From the NCBI GenBank assembly GCA_031430555.1, contig JANPBQ010000009.1:1-7781 (forward strand): 7,781 nt of DNA. The letters are read 5' to 3'. The position numbers and the translations under genes were made by a program. This DNA comes from UKL13-2 sp031430555. Its GTDB lineage: Bacteria; Pseudomonadota; Gammaproteobacteria; Burkholderiales; Usitatibacteraceae. Below the pieces are notes generated by a model. It was not told the DNA's origin. It did not search any database and saw only the letters and a list, made by a program, of their open reading frames with translations. The first letter of the stretch is position 1, and every line of letters starts with the position of its first letter. Below are positions 1 through 4,565 of the stretch, in pieces.

Positions 1-456
1 TGCAACGAGTTGTATTCGTTCGGCGCGCGCTCGTTTTCGATCTGGAACACGGATGTGCAACGGGTATTCGATTCCGGCGATGACATCGAGCAACGCACCA
101 AAGCGCTGTCGCAGGCGGCGTTCAACACCAGCCACGACAGCGACGCACTCGATGCGCGCAGCGCGTCCAAAGGCCCGGAACCGGAAGGTGTTGTGACGGC
201 AAAATTCGGCAACAAAACGTTTGCATTCATCGGCCTCGAGCGCGTCGGCGGCGTGATGGCCTATGACATCAGCGCACCGACCGCGCCGGTGTTCGTGACC
301 TACCTCAATACCCGCAACGGACTCACCGGCGACCGCGGGCCCGAAGGGCTCACCTTTATAGCCGCCGACAAATCGCCTAACGGCAAGCCACTTCTGGTGG
401 TCGGCAATGAAGTCAGCGGCACGACGGCGATCTATCAGATCAATCTTACGTTCTGA
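1..456 (+). CDS. Choice-of-anchor I domain protein, C-terminal part (5' end outside window)
   Basis: The frame is open from the first base of the window (Cys-Asn-Glu-Leu...) to TGA at 454-456, giving the last 151 residues of a longer protein. The segment FGARSFSIWN near the start, GPEGLTFIAADKSPNGKPLL about 35 residues from the end and the closing GNEVSGTTAIYQI match, from memory, the conserved end of the choice-of-anchor I family. Those are secreted beta-propeller-like proteins, often annotated as alkaline phosphatase-like or esterase-like, that usually carry a sorting anchor. Here the protein simply ends in NLTF, with no extra C-terminal transmembrane or sorting segment. The N-terminal signal peptide and most of the propeller lie outside the window, so location and activity cannot be checked. 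The next clear gene on this side (psd) is convergent, so this gene looks like the end of its own transcription unit. I see no good rho-independent terminator after the stop. Confidence 0.85.
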   Translation, partial: CNELYSFGARSFSIWNTDVQRVFDSGDDIEQRTKALSQAAFNTSHDSDALDARSASKGPEPEGVVTAKFGNKTFAFIGLERVGGVMAYDISAPTAPVFVTYLNTRNGLTGDRGPEGLTFIAADKSPNGKPLLVVGNEVSGTTAIYQINLTF

Positions 457-479
457 TATCGCTCGACTCGCACGCAAAA

Positions 480-887
480 ATGGAGCGGTCCGATGAGATG
501 TTGTCATCAAATCACCACATCGACGCTGCACACTGTCCGCTCCACCAACTCCAACGCGAATCGCTGCGTGCGACCATGACCCCGAAATCATCAACGAAGT
601 CGACGATGCAAAAACCGCTGCGTGTCGCGTTATTGCTGGCGTGGCGCGACAAGGGCTTTTCGCGTCCGCGCTATGGACAGGTGGACGACGAAGAATTGCT
701 GCGCACCGGTCGTTCGAATTTTCTGTGCACCGACGGTCGAACGTTGTTGGTCACACGAAATGATTTGCTGCTATTGCAGAGAGCGTCCGACGACCACTCG
801 ACGGACTCAACGATATCGCCGCCGACGCGGCACCCCATTCCCGCACAACGATCATCGGCACCAATAGGTGTTGCGGCGGGCGAGTAA
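480..887 (+). CDS. Doubtful small hypothetical ORF
   Basis: This is a 135-codon open frame in the gap after the choice-of-anchor I gene, and I do not recognise it. The stretch from the internal ATG at 606 (MQKPLRVALLLAWRDKGFSR and onward, about 93 residues to the stop) has the more gene-like codon use; the first 42 and last 30 residues are rich in Ser, Thr, Pro and His and look like translated non-coding DNA. No convincing ribosome binding site precedes the ATGs at 480, 576 or 606. There is no signal peptide, membrane segment or known motif. The competing frame at 622-867 is Arg-rich and looks like a shadow. It could be a genuine short cytoplasmic protein starting at 606, a decayed gene remnant, or chance. 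Confidence 0.25.
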   Translation: MERSDEMLSSNHHIDAAHCPLHQLQRESLRATMTPKSSTKSTMQKPLRVALLLAWRDKGFSRPRYGQVDDEELLRTGRSNFLCTDGRTLLVTRNDLLLLQRASDDHSTDSTISPPTRHPIPAQRSSAPIGVAAGE

Positions 888-894
888 CGAATTT

Positions 895-922
895 AGTCAT
901 GCCGGCGAACGCGCGCATGACG
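895..922. repeat. REP-like palindrome, degenerate copy
   Basis: Arms GTCATGC (896-902) and GCATGAC (915-921) are perfectly complementary over 7 bp, around CGGCGAACGCGC. The unit is 28 bp and aligns without gaps to the copy at 974-1001, sharing the core CCGGCGAA. Compared with that copy, the seventh base pair is G-C instead of T-A, so both sides changed and pairing is kept. The two innermost pairs are lost. This is consistent with a mobile or REP-derived palindrome family rather than chance. Confidence 0.6.
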
Positions 923-973
923 AGGATTTTGTGGCGGTGGCCCACCTCGGTACTTCTGGAAATCTTAGAATTT

Positions 974-1001
974 CGTCATTCCGGCGAAGGTCGGAATGAC
1001 G
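974..1001. repeat. REP-like palindrome (CGTCATTCCG / CGGAATGACG)
   Basis: There is a perfect 10-bp inverted repeat, CGTCATTCCG (974-983) and CGGAATGACG (992-1001), with an 8-nt loop GCGAAGGT. This sequence type (CGTCATTCCGGCGAA...CCGGAATGACG) is a familiar dispersed extragenic palindrome in many GC-rich proteobacterial genomes. It lies 79 bp after a degenerate relative at 895-922. In RNA it would form a stable hairpin between two convergent genes, where it could protect or delimit transcript ends. No T tract follows, so it is not a canonical rho-independent terminator. Confidence 0.75.
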
Positions 1002-1025
1002 GGTAAACAGAGATGCCCGCATCAT

Positions 1026-1091
1026 AAACACAGCCACTGGCGGGCGTTTCCACACGAAATCTCCCTGAACGGCGCACCAGTGCTTGTGTTT
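1026..1091. repeat. Imperfect inverted repeat just downstream of psd
   Basis: The left arm is AAACACA-GC-CACTGG (1026-1040) and the right arm CCAGTG-CT-TGTGTTT (1077-1091). The arms pair at 13 of 15 positions, with a 2-nt internal mismatch and 36 nt between them. The right arm ends 6 bp beyond the psd stop codon (1098-1100, minus strand), so the psd transcript would fold into this long hairpin right after its stop. On the minus strand the stem closes with GTGTTT, a weak T run. It may act as a terminator or a 3'-end stabiliser, or be a remnant of a small mobile element. Confidence 0.45.
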
Positions 1092-1097
1092 GTCTAC

Positions 1098-1982
1098 TCA
1101 GCGTGGCAATTCCGGCACCCGCATCAACGCCTGCCCCACGCGAATTTCCCGCCCTTCCGCGATCTCATCACACAGCTCGAAACCCTGCGGCGCGAAGACG
1201 ATGATGGTCGAGCCGTGTTGAAACCAGCCCATCTCGTCGCCCTTCTTGTATTCGGCATCGCAATTGAACTGATTCGGGCCGCGATAGCGCAAATGCAGCA
1301 ACACATCGAGAAAGTGAAAGCGGATGCTCGCGACCAACACGGCGGCGATCGGCACCAGCAATAGTTCGGCACCGCTCGCCTCATGCCGCACTTGCACCAC
1401 CGCGCGTTCGTTTTTGCAGAATAGTTTTTCGATGCGCTTCAAGGTGATCGGGTTCACATTCCAGGTGTCGCCGGATATGTAGTTGACGTGCTTAACCCGA
1501 CAATCGAGTGGCGCGTGAAATCGGTGATACATGCTCGATGTGATGCGGATCGTCGCGTAGCAGCCGTTGGCATAGTGGCGCGTCAGATCGGGATCGCCGA
1601 TGAGATCCAAAAGCGTGTACGGAAACCCTTTGGCCTGAAAGACGCGCACGCCGTCGATTGCACCGCACGCGCCAACAATGCCGTCGCAGGGGCTGGTCAG
1701 CACGGCGGGATCGGCATCGATTGCGCGCACACCGGATTTCAGTTGGCGAATGAAACAATCGTGCAGGCTGGTGAAATGGCTTTTCTTCGCCTCCTGAAGA
1801 TTCAAGTCGGCAAAGCGCCGCCAGATGCCGATCGACAGCGCCGCCACCCACGGCTGCTCGATCTTGCTGAACCATCCCATCAGCAGGGTAAAGCTCTGGC
1901 GAGGAATGCGGTTCGTGACCAGGAAGTTGAGGCGTTCCTGTTTCATCAATTGAAAGAACGTTGCGCGCAGCGTCATCAGCAT
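1098..1982 (-). CDS. psd: Phosphatidylserine decarboxylase, class I (pyruvoyl enzyme proenzyme)
   Basis: The 294-residue product decarboxylates phosphatidylserine to phosphatidylethanolamine at the inner membrane. The proenzyme cleaves itself before a serine that becomes the pyruvoyl group. Visible family marks are SPCDG with Asp100, YHRFHAP with His156 (equivalent to the catalytic His of YHRVHMP in E. coli), GDTWNVNP at 171-178, LFCKNER at 187-193, and the cleavage site HGST with Gly257-Ser258-Thr259, followed by FAP. The predicted Asp/His/Ser set is therefore complete, and self-cleavage would give a beta chain of 257 and an alpha chain of 37 residues. Length is near the family norm (about 280-320). 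ATG at 1982 has no good Shine-Dalgarno sequence before it; Met3 (1976) is an alternative. Divergent from the aminotransferase gene with only 53 bp between starts. It may be the housekeeping psd or a specialised paralogue; the window cannot tell. Confidence 0.93.
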   Translation of the reverse strand: MLMTLRATFFQLMKQERLNFLVTNRIPRQSFTLLMGWFSKIEQPWVAALSIGIWRRFADLNLQEAKKSHFTSLHDCFIRQLKSGVRAIDADPAVLTSPCDGIVGACGAIDGVRVFQAKGFPYTLLDLIGDPDLTRHYANGCYATIRITSSMYHRFHAPLDCRVKHVNYISGDTWNVNPITLKRIEKLFCKNERAVVQVRHEASGAELLLVPIAAVLVASIRFHFLDVLLHLRYRGPNQFNCDAEYKKGDEMGWFQHGSTIIVFAPQGFELCDEIAEGREIRVGQALMRVPELPR

Positions 1983-2002
1983 GTCATGTATCCACAGTAT
2001 TT

Positions 2003-2010
2003 AAGGAGGT
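2003..2010 (+). promoter_or_regulatory. Consensus Shine-Dalgarno sequence without a matching start
   Basis: AAGGAGGT at 2003-2010 is a near-perfect anti-16S match, but no ATG, GTG or TTG follows at 5-10 nt (the next bases are TGCAAGATATCGAACG). The chosen aminotransferase start at 2036 is 25 nt downstream and has its own weaker GGAG at 2026-2029, 6 nt before ATG. The strong site could be a ribosome standby site, serve an ATA start codon at 2017 (unlikely), or be coincidental in the 53-bp divergent spacer. On the minus strand it lies in the psd leader. Confidence 0.45.
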
Positions 2011-2035
2011 TGCAAGATATCGAACGGAGCCCACC

Positions 2036-3685
2036 ATGATGGAAATGTATGTGTTGTACGCACTCCTTGCCGGCACTTCGGCGGTGGCGGTGCCGAAAGT
2101 GCTGGCGCGCCTGGAATTGTCGCGAGCGAAACATCGCTCCCTCGCGGGCCACGCGAAGATGTCGCGGCAGATCGCCAAGTGGGTGCCGTTCTACGAATAC
2201 GACGAAGCGGATTTTTTCCGTGCCGATGGCGCGCCAAACGATATCGCCGCGATTCGTCGCGCCGCCTTCGGGCGCATGAGCGCGCTCTACGAAACGCGCT
2301 TCGCCGCTTCCGCAAAGATGACCGCCGAGGTGGCGCCGTCGATTTCGGATTTGCAGTTCACCGCCCACTACCGTGTGCCGTTTCAATTCAGCCGCCATGT
2401 GCGCGAGCACCTCAAGGGCGGCTCGTTTCTCGCCTCGGCGGAATGTGTCATGGTCACCGATCTCGACGGCAATCAATTCTTCGACTTGACTGGCTCGTAC
2501 GGCGTAAATGTGTTCGGTGTCGATTTCTACAAGCGTTGCATCGAACTCGGCAGCGAGCGCGTCAAGGATCTCGGCCCGATTCTGGGCGGCTACCATCCAG
2601 TGGTGGCGAAAAACGTGGCCCGGCTGAAAGAGATTTCCGGCCTCGACGAAGTTTCGTTTCACATGTCCGGCACGGAAGCCGTAATGCAGGCGGTCCGGCT
2701 CGCGCGCTATCACACGGGCCGCACGCATCTCGTGAGGTTTTGCGGTGCCTATCACGGCTGGTGGGGCGATGTGCAACCGGGCGTCGGCAATCCGCAACCG
2801 GCGCGCGACACCTACACACTGAAAGACATGGACGAGAAATCGCTCAAGGTGCTCGCTTCGCGGCGCGACATCGCCTGCGTGCTGGTGAATCCGTTGCAGG
2901 CGCTGCATCCGAATGCCGGCGCGCCGGGCGATTCGGCCTTGGCGGACAGTTCGCGTCACGCCGAGTTCGACCGGCCCGCGTACACCAATTGGCTGAAAAG
3001 ATTGCGCGCCGTGTGCAGCGAGCGCGGCATCGCGTTGATTTTCGATGAAGTCTTCGTTGGCTTTCGTCTCGCGCGCGGCGGCGCGCAGGAATACTTCGGC
3101 GTGAAAGCCGATATGGTCACGTACGGCAAGACGCTCGGCGGCGGCCTGCCGGTGGGCGTGGTGTGCGGCAAACACGAATGGATGAAGCGTTTTCGTGAAG
3201 ACCGGCCGGCCGATATCTGTTTCGCGCGCGGCACCTTCAATTCGCATCCCTACGTGATGGGTGCGATGGATGTGTTTCTCGATCATCTTGAAACGCCCGA
3301 CGTCGCGAAAATCTATTCGAGCCTGGATCGCGTCTGGACTCGGCGGGCGGCGGAATTCAATCTGCGTCTCCGCGAGGCGCAGTTGCCGGTGCGCATCGCC
3401 AATCTCTCGTCGATATGGACGGTGCTCTACACCGAGCCCGGCCGCTACAACTGGATGCTGCAATACTATCTCCGCGCGGAAGGATTGGCGCTTTCCTGGG
3501 TCGGCACCGGCCGCTTCATTTTCAGTCTCAATTTCACCGACGAACAATTCGCCGCCGTGATGGATCGATTCATCGATGCGGCATCCGCGATGCAGCGCGA
3601 CGGCTGGTGGTGGTGCGACGCGCGCATCTCGAACCAATCGATCCGCCGGAAAATCCTGAAAGAGTTGATCGCGCATCGGTTCTGA
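2036..3685 (+). CDS. Class III PLP aminotransferase, glutamate-1-semialdehyde aminomutase-like, with N-terminal extension
   Basis: Product of 549 residues from ATG 2036 (GGAG 6 nt upstream; ATG 2039 is equally possible; an in-frame TTG at 1961 would overlap psd). Residues about 100-525 form a fold-type I PLP enzyme. Visible marks are the phosphate-binding SGTEA (211-215), AYHGWWGD with Tyr239-His240, IFDEVFVGFR with Asp337 for the pyridine nitrogen, the Schiff-base Lys365 in TYGKTLGGGLPVG, and RGTFNSHP (398-405). These patterns are closest to glutamate-1-semialdehyde 2,1-aminomutase. The protein is, however, about 120 residues longer than HemL. The extra length is mostly an N-terminal part with a hydrophobic stretch at 4-24 (a possible membrane anchor) and a basic linker, plus a Trp-rich tail (RDGWWWCDAR). 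A role in amino-lipid or other secondary chemistry is more likely than tetrapyrrole synthesis, but the substrate is unknown. Divergent from psd; convergent with the DUF962-like gene. Confidence 0.85.
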   Translation: MMEMYVLYALLAGTSAVAVPKVLARLELSRAKHRSLAGHAKMSRQIAKWVPFYEYDEADFFRADGAPNDIAAIRRAAFGRMSALYETRFAASAKMTAEVAPSISDLQFTAHYRVPFQFSRHVREHLKGGSFLASAECVMVTDLDGNQFFDLTGSYGVNVFGVDFYKRCIELGSERVKDLGPILGGYHPVVAKNVARLKEISGLDEVSFHMSGTEAVMQAVRLARYHTGRTHLVRFCGAYHGWWGDVQPGVGNPQPARDTYTLKDMDEKSLKVLASRRDIACVLVNPLQALHPNAGAPGDSALADSSRHAEFDRPAYTNWLKRLRAVCSERGIALIFDEVFVGFRLARGGAQEYFGVKADMVTYGKTLGGGLPVGVVCGKHEWMKRFREDRPADICFARGTFNSHPYVMGAMDVFLDHLETPDVAKIYSSLDRVWTRRAAEFNLRLREAQLPVRIANLSSIWTVLYTEPGRYNWMLQYYLRAEGLALSWVGTGRFIFSLNFTDEQFAAVMDRFIDAASAMQRDGWWWCDARISNQSIRRKILKELIAHRF

Positions 3686-3729
3686 GCGGTCGCGCAGTGG
3701 CCCGCTGCGGCGCGCGATCAACGCGAAAC

Positions 3730-4335
3730 CTATGCGCGTTTAGCGACGTCGGGATCGATCAACTGACCGCGCATCAAATACAGCGGCGCGCGGTGATAGA
3801 GCAGGATGTCGTGGAAGGGATCGGTGACGATCTTGAAGCACCACACCAGCCCCGTCTGGACGTTGCGCAGGAAGAACAGATGTACGGTGCGAAACAGCAG
3901 GCCGCCAACGCCGACCGCGATCCACAAGAGCCCCACGTTGTTGATGAAACCCATCGTGTCCGCCGGCGCGGCAAACACGCCGAGCAGCGTCGGATCCGCC
4001 AACAGCAACAACGGTGACGCTGCCCAGATCGCCATCAGCACCACTTTGCGTCTCAGGTTGTAGCCGACCTTGATGTCTTCCTTGTGCGCGTGCGAGGCCA
4101 TGTTCACTTCGTCGTATCCTTTCGGCTCGAAAAAGAAATGGCCCGACTGGCGGCTCACCATGCCGATCAGCCAGCACACCAGCGCGGCTATCGCAGGTGC
4201 GTAGAACAACAGGATATAGCCGACCACAAAGCTGGTCGCGCTGATCAGGTGCAGTGTCTGGTTGATGCGGCCGTGATGATAGTAACGATGGTCATCCCAG
4301 CGTTGTTCTTTGAGTTCATGCATGAATCCGCTCAT
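3730..4335 (-). CDS. Polytopic membrane protein, DUF962/Mpo1-like
   Basis: The start at 4335 (201 residues) is chosen over the upstream ATG at 4464 because GGGAGG sits 5 nt before it and because the upstream 43 residues (Cys-rich) look non-coding. The first 80 residues resemble the YGL010w/DUF962 family: YYHHGRINQTLHLI (18-31) in place of the usual EHR...RLHFVGT, then a hydrophobic hairpin (about 31-60), then SGHFFFEPKGYD (64-75) matching the typical GHFFFEKNRPATF. Yeast Mpo1 is an iron-dependent dioxygenase in alpha-oxidation of 2-hydroxy fatty acids, and its conserved histidines lie in these two motifs. Here the C-terminal half is longer than in the roughly 100-residue bacterial members and adds hydrophobic segments at about 97-113 and 131-150, plus more His (81, 83, 152, 175, 181). 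It convergently faces the aminotransferase gene, 44 bp away. The family match is from motif memory; dioxygenase activity is inference. Confidence 0.6.
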   Translation of the reverse strand: MSGFMHELKEQRWDDHRYYHHGRINQTLHLISATSFVVGYILLFYAPAIAALVCWLIGMVSRQSGHFFFEPKGYDEVNMASHAHKEDIKVGYNLRRKVVLMAIWAASPLLLLADPTLLGVFAAPADTMGFINNVGLLWIAVGVGGLLFRTVHLFFLRNVQTGLVWCFKIVTDPFHDILLYHRAPLYLMRGQLIDPDVAKRA

Positions 4336-4565
4336 TGATTCCTCCCAGTGTGATGAATTGAACGCGTCGGTTGCCCAAGCGGGACAAGCCGGCACCGACA
4401 GATATATCGCGAACATGTGACAGAAAGATGAAGCAACGCAAAGGCAACCGACACAAAACTGCAACCCAACCGTCGCGATAGATTCATCGAGCCCTGTTCT
4501 AGTTCAGCCTATTCGCGTTTTGCGCGCGCCGAGCCGTAGGGGAATATGGATAAGGGGATATCAAA
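4336..4565. promoter_or_regulatory. Divergent intergenic region (DUF962-like / PHP-GT)
   Basis: These 230 bp separate the two divergent starts and should hold promoters for both genes. I see the ribosome binding sites at each end (GGGAGG on minus at 4341-4346; AAGGGG on plus at 4552-4557, 8 nt before ATG 4566) and an AT-rich palindrome GATATATC at 4401-4408 in otherwise GC-rich DNA. No pair of -35 and -10 boxes close to sigma-70 consensus with 16-18 bp spacing is convincing on either strand. Confidence 0.4.
4341..4346 (-). promoter_or_regulatory. Ribosome binding site that decides the DUF962-like start
   Basis: Read on the minus strand this is GGGAGG, followed by AATCA and ATG at 4335-4333. 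It supports the 201-residue protein rather than the 244-residue version starting at 4464. Confidence 0.75.

Larger units (their letters stand above)
457..1097. other. Gene-poor intergenic stretch between convergent genes
   Basis: About 640 bp lie between the end of the choice-of-anchor I gene (+) and the end of psd (-). The stretch holds the doubtful ORF at 480-887, two copies of a short palindromic repeat at 895-922 and 974-1001, and an imperfect inverted repeat at 1026-1091. I see no tRNA-like cloverleaf, no transposase remnant and no strong terminator with a T tract. Confidence 0.7.

Noticed and set aside
1488..2039. A 183-codon plus-strand open frame opposite psd.
   Set aside because: psd on the other strand carries a complete catalytic set; this frame has no recognisable family and runs through the divergent spacer into the next gene's start.
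1976..3721. A 581-codon open frame on the minus strand across the whole aminotransferase gene.
   Set aside because: It is the antisense shadow of a gene with strong PLP-enzyme motifs; the translation is rich in Arg, His and Ala with no recognisable domain, as expected of stop-poor antisense frames in GC-rich DNA.
3686..3729. A possible bidirectional terminator between the convergent aminotransferase and DUF962-like genes.
   Set aside because: Only a 5-bp stem (CGCAG/CTGCG around TGGCCCG) can be drawn, without T tracts on either side; not enough to call.
4336..4464. A longer N-terminus for the DUF962-like protein starting at 4464.
   Set aside because: The internal start at 4335 has GGGAGG at ideal spacing, and the added 43 residues are Cys-rich without family similarity. 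They could mimic a signal peptide, but that is less likely than the shorter form.
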